Assembly (NCBI GenBank): GCA_016293615.1
Contig: JAEDDX010000049.1
Span: 1 to 20,026 of the forward strand
Length of the DNA: 20,026 bases
Source of the DNA: Acetatifactor sp.
Lineage (GTDB): Bacteria; Bacillota; Clostridia; Lachnospirales; Lachnospiraceae
Direction of reading: 5' to 3'
In this document: positions 8,272 to 16,818 of the stretch, one piece after another
Position numbering within the stretch: the first letter of the stretch is position 1
How the letters are laid out: each line of letters begins with the position of its first letter
Translations under genes and position numbers: made by a program
The notes under the pieces: model-generated
Seen by the model: only the letters and a program-made list of their open reading frames with translations
The model's database searches: none
Told to the model about the DNA's origin: nothing

Positions 8272-8300
8272 TTGTCAAAAATATCAAATTGTAATAGAAT
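8272..8300 (+). promoter_or_regulatory. Putative promoter upstream of pilB
   Basis: TTGTCA (8272-8277) and TAGAAT (8295-8300) are separated by 17 bases, with A/T-rich sequence upstream (8240-8266) that could act as an UP element. The 117-base gap after the second YfhO gene is the largest gap between coding genes in the locus, which fits a separate transcription unit starting at pilB. The start site would be near 8307, about 32 bases before the pilB ATG. Assigned by eye. Confidence 0.55.
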
Positions 8301-8338
8301 AGTATTAGAATAGTAATATATGTTAGGGATAGTATACG

Positions 8339-10033
8339 ATGGCGGGATATAGTGGTAAAAAAATACGATTAGGCGAAGCCTTGGTTCTGAGTAATACCAT
8401 TACAGAGGAACAGCTTGAGAAGGCTTTGGAAGTTCAAAAAGGGTCCGGCAAGCGACTGGGCGAGGTCATGATTGATCAGGGCCTGATTACGGAAGAGACG
8501 ATTGCGCAGGTTTTGAGCGCACAGCTCGGATATCCGGTTGTCGACCTTCAGGGCGTGGAACTGACGCCGGATATCAAAGCTCTGATTCCTTCTTCTGTAT
8601 TGAAGAAGAATAAGATGATTCCGATTGAATATGCTGAGAATAACATGAATATTCTTCGTGTGGTTATGGCTGACCCTCAGGATCTGGATGCAATGGATGA
8701 TGTGTCCATCATTACCGGATGCCAGGTGGAACCACTGATTGCAACCCCGCGAAATATCATGGTCGCATTAGACCGTATTTACGGTTCCACGGAAGTAGCT
8801 TCTGCTCTGGAAGAGTATGCCAAGGAACGATTTGGCGACGACGAAGAGGATGAAGCTATCAACGAGGATATCAACAATTCGCCTATTGTTGTCCTTGTGA
8901 AGGAAATGATCGAGAAAGCTGCAAGACAGAGGGCTTCCGATATACATATTGAGCCTTTGGAGAAGTCAGTGCGTATCAGATATCGAATTGACGGCTCACT
9001 ATATGAAAAAGGACGATACGACATCAAGATTCTTCCTGCGATGTCTGCCCGTATCAAGATTATCGGCGGGATGGATATTTCTGAGAAGAGAAAACCGCAG
9101 GATGGCCGTATTACACAGATGGTAGACCGTACGGAATATGATATCCGTGTATCTATTTTGCCTACGGTTTACGGCGAGAAGACCGTTATGAGACTTGCTT
9201 CCAAGACGGCTCTGAACAGAGAGAAGAGCCAGCTTGGCTTCAAAGAGAACGAATTAAAGCAATTTGACCATATTTTGAAAAATCCTCATGGCATTATATT
9301 GGTTACGGGTCCTACCGGTAGCGGTAAATCCACGACACTATACACTGCTTTGAGTGAGCTGAATACCGAGGATGTAAACATCATCACGGTAGAAGATCCT
9401 GTCGAGGCAAATATCGACGGTATCAACCAGGTGCATGTCAACCCGAAAGCAGAACTTACCTTTGCGAGTGCGCTGCGTTCTATTCTCCGTCAGGACCCGG
9501 ATATTATCATGATCGGTGAGATCCGAGACCAGGAGACAGCAAGTATCGCAGTACAGGCGTCGATCACGGGTCACTTGGTTGTCAGCACCTTACATACGAA
9601 CTCTTCCTCCAGTACAGTTACCCGTCTGGAGGATATGGGAATCGAACCCTATCTGATTGCAGATTCTGTTGTGGGTGTTATCGCCCAACGACTTGTCAGA
9701 AGACTCTGCCCGAATTGCAAGAGAGAAAAGCTTGCAACAGAAGACGAGAAGGAGCTGCTGGGAGCAGATCCGGAAGAGGAACTTAAGATCTATGAGCCTG
9801 TCGGATGCATGCAGTGCGATATGATGGGATACAAAGGACGAATCGGCGTCTATGAGATCCTTGAGATGACTTCTGAACTTAAGAAGATTATCAGCAAGGG
9901 CGGTGATGCCGACATGATCAAGGAACAGGCAATCAAGGACGGCATGCATACCTTGAGAATGAGTGCTGCAGAGTATGTGAGATCCGGAATCACTTCATTC
10001 CATGAGGCGATGAAGGTTTCGTTTGATACCTGA
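8339..10033 (+). CDS. pilB: Type IV pilus extension ATPase PilB
   Basis: Cytoplasmic hexameric ATPase of the GspE/PilB family that drives pilin polymerisation with PilC. It is 564 aa, the family's normal size. An N-terminal MshEN/T2SSE-N-type domain (about 1-150) contains LGEAL, LITEETIAQVLSAQLG and related motifs; relatives with such domains can bind c-di-GMP, but I did not check the binding residues in detail. The core has Walker A GPTGSGKST (324-332), an Asp box VEDPVE, Walker B DPDIIMIGEIRD with Glu394, and a His box STLHTNSSSS. A tetracysteine zinc motif, CPNC (457-460) and CMQC (490-493), separates it from PilT. The upstream SD is weak (AGGGAT). pilC follows after 43 bases. Confidence 0.97.
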   Translation: MAGYSGKKIRLGEALVLSNTITEEQLEKALEVQKGSGKRLGEVMIDQGLITEETIAQVLSAQLGYPVVDLQGVELTPDIKALIPSSVLKKNKMIPIEYAENNMNILRVVMADPQDLDAMDDVSIITGCQVEPLIATPRNIMVALDRIYGSTEVASALEEYAKERFGDDEEDEAINEDINNSPIVVLVKEMIEKAARQRASDIHIEPLEKSVRIRYRIDGSLYEKGRYDIKILPAMSARIKIIGGMDISEKRKPQDGRITQMVDRTEYDIRVSILPTVYGEKTVMRLASKTALNREKSQLGFKENELKQFDHILKNPHGIILVTGPTGSGKSTTLYTALSELNTEDVNIITVEDPVEANIDGINQVHVNPKAELTFASALRSILRQDPDIIMIGEIRDQETASIAVQASITGHLVVSTLHTNSSSSTVTRLEDMGIEPYLIADSVVGVIAQRLVRRLCPNCKREKLATEDEKELLGADPEEELKIYEPVGCMQCDMMGYKGRIGVYEILEMTSELKKIISKGGDADMIKEQAIKDGMHTLRMSAAEYVRSGITSFHEAMKVSFDT

Positions 10034-10076
10034 TAAAGAGAGGAAAGAAGGTTAAAACCTTCTGCGAGGAGGACAT

Positions 10077-11291
10077 ATGGCTTCATTTGGCTATACTATA
10101 TTGGACGCTTCCGGTAAGGAGATTAAGGGAAGCATAGAAGCAGATTCTCTGGAAGCTGCCAGGGCGGAGTTGAAGAGGCAGGGCAATGTACTGCTGGATA
10201 TCAGAGCCCAATCACTGCTGACCAAGGATGTGTCGTTTAAAATCGGAGGTTGGCCCAAGCCGAGAGATCTGAGCGTATTCTGCCGCCAGTTTGTCAGCAT
10301 GTCAAAGGCCGGCGTTACCATCGTGGATTCGCTGAGAATGCTGAGTGAGCAGACGGAGAATGAAAGACTTCGTGAGGCAACGGATGGCGTCCGGGTCAGC
10401 GTGGAAAAGGGTGAAACACTTGCTGATTCCTTAAAGCTTTACCCTAAGATCTTCCCGGAACTGCTGGTTAACATGGTTGCTGCCGGGGAAGCGTCCGGTA
10501 GCTTGGATGTGGCATTGGAAAGAATGTCGACACATTTCGAGAAGGCATCTAAGACGAGCGCACTGGTGAAAAAGGCAATGATTTATCCTGTGGTTGTCTG
10601 CCTCGTCGCAATCGGCGTCGTGGTTGTAATGTTGACAGTCGTTATTCCGAACTATACAAAGATGTTTGCGGAACTGGGAACGGAGCTTCCTGCCATTACT
10701 AAAGCAGTGGCTTCGTTGAGCGACATTCTCATCAATTGGTGGATGGTCATTGTACCGGTGATCATCATTGCTGCGATCGGAATCAAATCGTTTTCGGCTA
10801 CGGATCAGGGAAAGCATTTCTTCCATAAACTGATGATTAAGATGCCTGTTTTCAGCAACCTGACGATCAAGCAGGCTGCGTCGCAGGTCGCACGTACCAT
10901 GAGTACATTGCTCGCCGCAGGCGTTCCTCTCGTGGAGGCGGTTGAGATCGTTGCTTCTACGATGAATAATGTATATTATAAAGAAGCGATGATGGACTGC
11001 AAGAAGGAGATTATTATCGGACAGCCGCTTTCCAAACCGATGGAACAAAGCGGATTATTCCCGCCTATGGTATATCATATGGTCAGAATCGGTGAGGAGA
11101 CCGGTAATACAGAAGAGATGCTGTCTAAGCTGGCAGATTATTATGACGACGAAGTAGAAGTAGCGGTACAGTCCTTCATGGCGGCTTTGGAGCCCCTGAT
11201 TATTGTTATCCTTGCAGGAATCGTTATTGTTCTTGTCGGCGCTTGTATGGCACCCATGCTTACGATGTATCAGTCCCTGGATAATCTGTAA
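10077..11291 (+). CDS. pilC: Type IV pilus inner-membrane platform protein PilC
   Basis: Polytopic platform protein (GspF/PilC family) that couples PilB and PilT to pilin movement in the membrane. It is 404 aa, the standard length. It has an N-terminal cytoplasmic segment starting ASFGYTILDASGKEIKG, then two T2SSF repeats (about 62-190 and 255-395). The first contains FCRQFVSMSKAGV and the second ARTMSTLLAAGVPLVEAVE. Membrane segments lie near 165-190 and 215-235, with a final one at about 370-395. The RBS is AGGAGG at 10067-10072. A small GAAGGTT/AACCTTC hairpin (10047-10062) sits just before the RBS; its role is unknown. The stop is 10 bases from the first pilin gene. Confidence 0.96.
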   Translation: MASFGYTILDASGKEIKGSIEADSLEAARAELKRQGNVLLDIRAQSLLTKDVSFKIGGWPKPRDLSVFCRQFVSMSKAGVTIVDSLRMLSEQTENERLREATDGVRVSVEKGETLADSLKLYPKIFPELLVNMVAAGEASGSLDVALERMSTHFEKASKTSALVKKAMIYPVVVCLVAIGVVVVMLTVVIPNYTKMFAELGTELPAITKAVASLSDILINWWMVIVPVIIIAAIGIKSFSATDQGKHFFHKLMIKMPVFSNLTIKQAASQVARTMSTLLAAGVPLVEAVEIVASTMNNVYYKEAMMDCKKEIIIGQPLSKPMEQSGLFPPMVYHMVRIGEETGNTEEMLSKLADYYDDEVEVAVQSFMAALEPLIIVILAGIVIVLVGACMAPMLTMYQSLDNL

Positions 11292-11301
11292 GAGGTATAT
11301 G

Positions 11302-11709
11302 ATGAGACAGAATCAAAAAGGATTTTCACTCGTAGAACTGATTATTGTCATAGCTATTATGGCAGTGTTGATCGGAGTGCTTGCCCCGCAGTATCTGAAA
11401 TATGTTAATAATGCAAGGGTAACCACAGATATGCGCAATGCCTCTGAAATAGCCAGAATGATAGATGCTACAATGTCAGGTACACAGGGGACGTTGGCGG
11501 CAGGAACTATTTCCGGAGCGGGCGGCACTGCGGTAAGCAATGTGGATAATTTGACGGCTTTACCATATTCCGAATTGAAACGCGATGCAGTCTGGAACAT
11601 TACCATCACACAGGGAATCGGCGTGACAGAGATTACCCTGGACAGCGTCAGGATTTATCCCGGCGAAGGGGACAATAATCCGTACTACGCAGCATATTAT
11701 CAGCATTAA
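11302..11709 (+). CDS. Type IV prepilin, first PilA-like copy
   Basis: Prepilin of 135 aa. After a 7-residue leader (MRQNQKG) the mature protein starts FSLVEL, with Glu5, and has the hydrophobic assembly helix typical of type IVa pilins. The globular part is short and has no cysteine; it ends YPGEGDNNPYYAAYYQH. The open frame extends back to 11203, but that part overlaps pilC. ATG 11302, six bases after AGAGG (11291-11295), gives a normal prepilin leader; ATG 11299 is also possible. Residues 6-37 are identical to the next gene's prepilin, and the C-terminal patterns are alike (tryptophan, then GVT-ITL, then I-Y/W-P). It is either a second structural pilin or a minor one. Confidence 0.9.
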   Translation: MRQNQKGFSLVELIIVIAIMAVLIGVLAPQYLKYVNNARVTTDMRNASEIARMIDATMSGTQGTLAAGTISGAGGTAVSNVDNLTALPYSELKRDAVWNITITQGIGVTEITLDSVRIYPGEGDNNPYYAAYYQH

Positions 11710-11723
11710 CATTCATATGAATT

Positions 11724-11749
11724 AAGACCCTGGGTAGGGACGGGGTTTT
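11724..11749 (+). promoter_or_regulatory. Hairpin between the two pilin genes
   Basis: A stem of 9 pairs (11724-11732 with 11741-11749, two of them G-U) encloses the 8-base loop GGTAGGGA. The right arm ends in four T, but there is no T tract after it; the next bases are A-rich. Position suggests a 3' stabiliser or partial terminator for the upstream message, or a processing point giving a separate, stable pilA mRNA. Just upstream is the 12-base palindrome ATTCATATGAAT (11711-11722). Confidence 0.4.
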
Positions 11750-11782
11750 AAGATAAAAAAAGTAAAAAGGAGAAGAAAAATT

Positions 11783-12193
11783 ATGAAAAAGGAAATGAAT
11801 AACAAAGGTTTTTCACTGGTTGAGTTGATTATCGTTATCGCAATCATGGCAGTTCTGATTGGTGTGCTGGCACCTCAGTATCTGAAGTATGTCAACAACT
11901 CCAAGGTTTCTACCGATATCACGAACGCTGAGTCCATTGCTACTGCAATCAATGTAGCAGTTGCTGACAATGACACTGGTAGCCTCAGTATTCAAAGCGG
12001 TTCTGCATTTGCCGGTGGTGCTACTGTTTATAGCGATGGCACAAGAACCATCATTGCACCTGCTTGCAAGACTACTGCTAACGGTAGCTGGGTAGTAACT
12101 TTTGATACCGCAAATGGCGTTACAGCTATTACTCTGAATGGCGTTGCTATTTGGCCCAATGCTTCTACCTATGAGTCTACTTATAAGAAGTAA
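11783..12193 (+). CDS. pilA: Type IV prepilin PilA, likely major pilin
   Basis: Prepilin of 136 aa with leader MKKEMNNKG, then mature FSLVEL with Glu5 and the hydrophobic helix. The globular domain is small and has a single cysteine (APACKTT), so there is no disulfide loop of the Gram-negative kind. It ends in STYESTYKK. It is the better candidate for the major subunit: its gene has its own 73-base upstream region with a hairpin and a strong purine-rich SD (AAGGAGAAG, starting at 11767). Its codons look more optimised (many GCT, GGT, ACT and ATC). This choice is inference. It is paralogous to the pilin just upstream. PilD, encoded next, would cleave after Gly9. Confidence 0.92.
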   Translation: MKKEMNNKGFSLVELIIVIAIMAVLIGVLAPQYLKYVNNSKVSTDITNAESIATAINVAVADNDTGSLSIQSGSAFAGGATVYSDGTRTIIAPACKTTANGSWVVTFDTANGVTAITLNGVAIWPNASTYESTYKK

Positions 12194-12225
12194 TCATTGA
12201 TCTGTTTTGAAAGGACACACCCTAC

Positions 12226-12987
12226 ATGCTTCCGATTATTCTTTCTTTGCTGGTTTTTTTATACGGAATTGTCATTGGCAGTTTCCTGAATGTGTTAATT
12301 TATAGAATCCCGAAGAAGGAGAACTTTGTCACCACGAGGTCTCATTGCATGAGTTGTGGTTATCAGCTGGAGTGGTACGATCTCGTACCACTCTTCAGCT
12401 ACATCGTCCTCGGAGGTAAGTGTCGAAAATGTAAGACGAAGCTTTCTGTTCAGTACCCTCTGATTGAGGGACTGAACGGATTGCTTTATCTGTTTGTGTT
12501 CTGGAAATATCAGATAAGCATAGAATCCCTACTATATTGCTTATTGCTTAGTGCGCTGCTGGCACTGAGTGTAATTGATTTCAGGACATTCGAAATTCCT
12601 GTAGGTTTTAATGTATTTATTCTCCTGCTTGGAGTGATACGGGTATTTACGGATTTATCAAATTGGAAATCATATGTGATTGGTTTTTTCGCAGTTAGTG
12701 TTTTTTTGTATTTATTATTTCTTGTAAGCGGCGGCAGAGCCATCGGAGGTGGAGATATCAAGCTGATGGCTACCTGCGGCTTACTGCTCGGATGGAAGTT
12801 GGTTCTTTTTGCCTTCATTATCGGTTGTATTTTCGGCTCTGTCATACATTTGTTAAGAATGAAATTTTCCGGAGAGGAGCATATGCTTGCCATGGGACCT
12901 TATTTGTCTCTGGGCGTACTGGCAGCTTTGTTTTTCGGAAATTGCTTTATAGATTGGTATTTTGGACTTATGTCCGCAGCAATATAA
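12226..12987 (+). CDS. pilD: Prepilin peptidase / N-methyltransferase PilD
   Basis: Polytopic aspartyl protease (A24 family) that cuts prepilin leaders and methylates the new N-terminus. It is 253 aa with about eight hydrophobic segments. It opens with the family's GSFLNVLIYRIP pattern. Two CXXC pairs, C41-C44 and C66-C69, form the zinc-binding cytoplasmic loop found in bifunctional enzymes. Catalytic aspartates are Asp118 (VIDFRTFEIP) and Asp177 in the GGGD motif (174-177). The start ATG has AAGGA 10 bases upstream. Its place right after pilA matches its substrates. All key residues are present, so it should be active. Confidence 0.96.
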   Translation: MLPIILSLLVFLYGIVIGSFLNVLIYRIPKKENFVTTRSHCMSCGYQLEWYDLVPLFSYIVLGGKCRKCKTKLSVQYPLIEGLNGLLYLFVFWKYQISIESLLYCLLLSALLALSVIDFRTFEIPVGFNVFILLLGVIRVFTDLSNWKSYVIGFFAVSVFLYLLFLVSGGRAIGGGDIKLMATCGLLLGWKLVLFAFIIGCIFGSVIHLLRMKFSGEEHMLAMGPYLSLGVLAALFFGNCFIDWYFGLMSAAI

Positions 12988-13035
12988 AAAATAATACTCC
13001 TTATTGTATAAAGGAGAGATGGAGAGGAAGACTTT

Positions 13036-14661
13036 ATGGCTAAAATACTCAGCATCGAGGTTGGTAATTCAATTACCAGAGTTTGTGAGATGGACTACAA
13101 GGCGAAGACGCCGAAAGTATATAAATATTTCAGCATCCCCACTCCCCAGGGCGTTGTTGAAGATGGTTTCGTGCATGAGAATCACGAGTTTATCGGAAAC
13201 CTGAAATCGGCACTTCGCGAGAACAAGATTACAACAAAGAATGTTATCTTTTCGGTTACATCTACAAAGATTGTTACCCGTGAAGTTACAATTCCTTCCA
13301 TCAAATTGAATCAGATTGGAAACTATGTCAAGGCAAATGCAAATGACTATTTCCCTATCGAGTTGTCTGTATACGAGATTGCATATGTATTGTTGGGAAA
13401 TGAATCCTCTGAAGACGGAAAAGATAAGCTGAGAATCATGGTGATTGCAGCCGGCAAGGATTTGATTTCGGGATATGCAAATCTGGCAAGTGCCTGCGGC
13501 TTGAAACTGAATTCCATCGATTATATCGGCAACGGTATTTATCAGATGATGAGAGCAGAGAGTACGGATGGGGCTGCTCTTGTCGTTAAGTTAGAAGACA
13601 AATCTGCGATTGCCTCTGTTATTTCAAACGGAAATCTTGTTTTGCAGAGATCTCTGGCGTATGGTACGGATAGGGCGATTAAAGCTGTTGTTGATTCTAA
13701 GGAGTACTATGAGTCGGATTATGATGCAGCATTTAAACTGATGTGCCAGAAGCCCTGCATTAAGGCTGTCCTGAATGAAAGAACCAGAATGAAAGAGCAG
13801 GATCTGGGAAATGATGACAGCGAGCATGCAGCCGAAGCCAGAGAGAAAGTAACGGCTACTTTCACACAATTGATCGGTAATCTGGTTCGAGTTGTTGAAC
13901 TTTATAATTCCAAGGACCCCATGAACCCGATTCGCAGTATTATTCTGACCGGTGCGGGAGCTGAGATTAAGAACCTGACACAATTGTTTACCAATGAGAT
14001 CGGGATATCCACATCTGTTCTGAGGAGTTCCACTTCTGTGAATATGATCATGACGGATTCGGATTCCATGGGAAGATATGTCGGCTGTTTGGGCGCCGGT
14101 ATTTCCTGTGTGGGACTTACAGCAAATGATGTCGGAATGAAGAAAAAAATGTCTGTCAACTATGGATTTCTGACAATCATGACCTTAATAGTTGCCATCG
14201 GTATATTCGCTTATTTGACCTTATCGGCTATGCTGCCGTATCAGGAAGCACAGAAAGAAGAGGCGCGACTGAAGGAACTCGAGGCAAAATACCAGGAAGC
14301 TGAGGTGGTTCATAAACAGTACGAAAATGTACAGCAATTGTTCCAGGAAGTGGAACAGAAATGTGCCATGCTGAATCATCCCAATGACAATATGCTGGAC
14401 TTCATTATGGAATTGGAGGAAAAGTTCCCCAGCGATGTTCAGCTGACTGCTTTGGTGTCTGACGGTGAATGTGCAACCCTCTCCATGAAGACAAAGGACT
14501 TTGATGAGGGCGCGAAGGTAATCCAGATTCTTCGTGGATTTGAGAGCGTACAGGATGTTGTAATCAACGGTATAGAAACCGTTGAGGAAAAAGATGATGA
14601 AGAAGGCTTTACTCAGTTTGATGTAGCCTGCTATTATGATCTTTCCTATGTAAAGCAATAA
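13036..14661 (+). CDS. pilM: PilM-PilN fusion (T4P alignment/assembly protein)
   Basis: A 541-aa protein joining two usually separate T4P parts. Residues 1 to about 365 are PilM, an actin-like cytoplasmic ATPase fold: N-terminal phosphate loop LSIEVGNSITRV, the PilM-type segment REVTIPSIKLNQIGNYV, and the late nucleotide-site motif LTGAGAEIKNL. From Met368 there is a basic MKKKM, one membrane helix (about 376-397), a coiled coil rich in Glu/Lys/Gln (about 400-440) and a small alpha/beta domain to the end. This is the layout of PilN, so the chain would cross the membrane once. The INLLP-like peptide by which separate PilN binds PilM is not seen, as expected if fused. PilMN fusions are, to my knowledge, described in clostridial pilus clusters. 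The RBS is GGAGAGGAAG (13021-13030). Confidence 0.9.
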   Translation: MAKILSIEVGNSITRVCEMDYKAKTPKVYKYFSIPTPQGVVEDGFVHENHEFIGNLKSALRENKITTKNVIFSVTSTKIVTREVTIPSIKLNQIGNYVKANANDYFPIELSVYEIAYVLLGNESSEDGKDKLRIMVIAAGKDLISGYANLASACGLKLNSIDYIGNGIYQMMRAESTDGAALVVKLEDKSAIASVISNGNLVLQRSLAYGTDRAIKAVVDSKEYYESDYDAAFKLMCQKPCIKAVLNERTRMKEQDLGNDDSEHAAEAREKVTATFTQLIGNLVRVVELYNSKDPMNPIRSIILTGAGAEIKNLTQLFTNEIGISTSVLRSSTSVNMIMTDSDSMGRYVGCLGAGISCVGLTANDVGMKKKMSVNYGFLTIMTLIVAIGIFAYLTLSAMLPYQEAQKEEARLKELEAKYQEAEVVHKQYENVQQLFQEVEQKCAMLNHPNDNMLDFIMELEEKFPSDVQLTALVSDGECATLSMKTKDFDEGAKVIQILRGFESVQDVVINGIETVEEKDDEEGFTQFDVACYYDLSYVKQ

Positions 14662-14710
14662 CAGATTTCGAATTCCCTTATAAATATAAGCTGAAAGGTA
14701 TGAAAACATC

Positions 14711-15463
14711 ATGAAAAATAAAGGTCAGACAACATTTATTTCTGTTTTGTTATTGAGTATTGTGCTCGGTGTGGTTCTTTATATGTATTATGTTTCTCCT
14801 ACAAAGCAGAAGACAGCAAGCTTACAGGCTTCCAATGCGACATTGACAGAACGGGTAAATACCCTTGAAGCATTTCACCGGGAAATGCCGGATAAGCGGA
14901 AGAATATTGAGAGCATGACAGCAAAGATCAATGAGGATCTCGCATCCCTCCCTGCTGATGTAAAAGAAGAAGATATGATTTATCTTGCATTGCATACAAT
15001 GGATCTGACTGATCTTCGCCAGAAGTATGCGGATGATGTCATCCCTTATGCGGAACAGTTGCCTTATTTGACTTTGGAAGACTATGGCTGCATGGTGTCC
15101 TATAAGAGCATTTCTGTAGGCGAGAGAGAAGACCTGGCGTCTATCGATGGTGAGATTGTGAAACAGGCAGGAATTGAAGGGCTTGAAGATACTCTGTATT
15201 TTATTACCAGACGCGCCGTTTACGATCATATTACAGACTATAATAATATGAAGTGTCTGATTCAGAGTATTAATTCTGAAACGGATAGAAAGACACTCAC
15301 CAACATTTCATATTCTGTCGGAGAAGACGGCATATTGGAAGGCGTTGTAAGTGTTGACTTCTATTCCGTACACGGAACAAACAAAGAATATGTGCCAAAG
15401 GAATTCGGCGAATACGAAACCGGACTTAGCAATATATTCATCAAGAAATCAGCTGAGAAATAA
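14711..15463 (+). CDS. pilO: PilO-like inner-membrane alignment protein
   Basis: 250-aa bitopic membrane protein. It has a short basic N-terminus (MKNKGQ), one membrane helix (about 8-28), a coiled coil (about 35-80, including SLQASNATLTERVNTLE), and a C-terminal alpha/beta domain outside the membrane. This is the PilO/GspM architecture, and the place right after PilM-PilN agrees. In other systems PilO pairs with PilN through the coiled coil and contacts PilC and the pilins. Sequence similarity is weak, so the call rests on layout and context. It ends 18 bases before the first minor-pilin gene. Confidence 0.8.
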   Translation: MKNKGQTTFISVLLLSIVLGVVLYMYYVSPTKQKTASLQASNATLTERVNTLEAFHREMPDKRKNIESMTAKINEDLASLPADVKEEDMIYLALHTMDLTDLRQKYADDVIPYAEQLPYLTLEDYGCMVSYKSISVGEREDLASIDGEIVKQAGIEGLEDTLYFITRRAVYDHITDYNNMKCLIQSINSETDRKTLTNISYSVGEDGILEGVVSVDFYSVHGTNKEYVPKEFGEYETGLSNIFIKKSAEK

Positions 15464-15481
15464 TCTGGAGATTGATATTGT

Positions 15482-16804
15482 ATGAAGAAGCGCAGTGATT
15501 ACCAACATAAATTGAATAATAAAGGTATGACTTTGGTTGAAGTTCTTGTGGCAATCATCATTTTGTCGGTTATCGGCATCAGCTTTTTAAGAAGCTTCAG
15601 CTACGCTTCTCAATATAATATGAAAGCGAAGGAGAAGCATCAGGCGCTCGTCCTCGCACAAAGCCTCATGGAAGGTATTAAAGCATATGATATGTCAGTA
15701 GTTGACACCCAGTTCTCAAATTCTGTGACCAATGCAGATTTTAAACTGTATCGTCTTGCGAATGTAGGCGGGGATGATGTTGTCAGGTCTTCGGATGGTT
15801 TTGGCAAATATAAGTTAGACAAAGTGAAGTATAATGGTTCAACTTATACCGTTTTGATTGAAGCAAGCAGATCAGCAGCATCGGGTGATGTTGTCGTTTC
15901 CGGTAATATTGGTTCCCTCAATAGTGCAAGTGAATACAGGGATGCTTTCTTTGTTGAACCATTTGAAGATGAGCAAACCGATGTTCTCAAGACTGTATGG
16001 AATCATTTGCTTTCGTGCGATACAACCAGAGGCGGCGCTTATCCGGGAGTAATCGATCATCTGGTTCCTTCCGGCACTTCGGAAGATCTGGCATTTCTCT
16101 CTAATGAGACAATGCTCAAGAATCTGATTACAGTTACAGAACGGGAAATGCAGATTGATATTCAAGAAACAGCAGCGAGTTCTTCTGTCAATGTTACGGT
16201 GATTTATAAGATTACTCTGGCTGATTATACTTACACAGATTCCACCAGTGGCACTGATTTTACAATTCCCCATGACATACCTACAGTTCCTCCTGAAGTG
16301 ATATTTACTTATACTTGCTATGATAACAGTACTACGAAGCCGCAGGGTGTTGATCTTGACGATATATATATATACTATTATCCTGCATATTCTACAGATG
16401 CAACCGGCGGAAGTCACTCGTGGCTTTACTGTGGAGCTGATAAGATTACAATAGATAATGGCTCTGCGAATAATAAGAATGTCTTTCTGATTAAGCAGAG
16501 AATGCCGGGATATACCGGCACTATACAGGCTACAAAATTAAAGCCTGCTGAATTATCATATCAGCCAATCATAAATAGAACGGGTGTCGGTATGGTAACG
16601 CTGTATTCCAATTTGAAAAAGAGACTTGATTTAAGTGATGACTATTCCGCTACATATACAGCGATAGGATTTCCGGATGGATATGTACACCATACACTAT
16701 GGTTTGAAAACAAAGACAAAACACTTGTATATGATGTAAAGATCAGTATTTACGACGGCTCGGAATTAATTTATACACTCAACGGATCAACAAATGCCAA
16801 GTAA
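15482..16804 (+). CDS. Oversized minor prepilin, PilV/GspI-like
   Basis: Prepilin of 440 aa. A 15-residue leader ending NNKG precedes mature MTLVEVLVAIIILSVIG, with Glu5. After the helix, the stretch ALVLAQSLMEGIKAYD is typical of PilV/GspI minor pilins. The family is normally 120-200 aa, so about 250 extra residues follow. They are rich in Thr, Ser, Asp and Tyr, with strand-like patterns and two cysteines 40-60 residues apart in the middle (in YTCYDN and YCGADK) that could form a disulfide. I do not recognise the extra domain. It is likely extracellular and displayed at the pilus tip, where PilV-like pilins sit. The start ATG follows GGAG (15467-15470) by 11 bases. Confidence 0.85.
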   Translation: MKKRSDYQHKLNNKGMTLVEVLVAIIILSVIGISFLRSFSYASQYNMKAKEKHQALVLAQSLMEGIKAYDMSVVDTQFSNSVTNADFKLYRLANVGGDDVVRSSDGFGKYKLDKVKYNGSTYTVLIEASRSAASGDVVVSGNIGSLNSASEYRDAFFVEPFEDEQTDVLKTVWNHLLSCDTTRGGAYPGVIDHLVPSGTSEDLAFLSNETMLKNLITVTEREMQIDIQETAASSSVNVTVIYKITLADYTYTDSTSGTDFTIPHDIPTVPPEVIFTYTCYDNSTTKPQGVDLDDIYIYYYPAYSTDATGGSHSWLYCGADKITIDNGSANNKNVFLIKQRMPGYTGTIQATKLKPAELSYQPIINRTGVGMVTLYSNLKKRLDLSDDYSATYTAIGFPDGYVHHTLWFENKDKTLVYDVKISIYDGSELIYTLNGSTNAK

Positions 16805-16818
16805 ACATAGAGGTAGTC

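Noticed and set aside
11203..11301. Upstream extension of the first pilin frame
   Set aside because: It overlaps the pilC coding end and would place a long unlikely leader before the prepilin cleavage site.
12997..13016. CTCCTT/AAGGAG inverted repeat before pilM that could hide an SD
   Set aside because: The stem is only 6 bp and a better, unpaired SD (13021-13030) lies nearer the start.
14700..14714. A four-codon ATG-AAA-ACA-TCA-TGA frame overlapping the pilO start
   Set aside because: The SD-like AAAGG is only one base from this ATG, too close for initiation; a chance overlap is more likely than a leader peptide.
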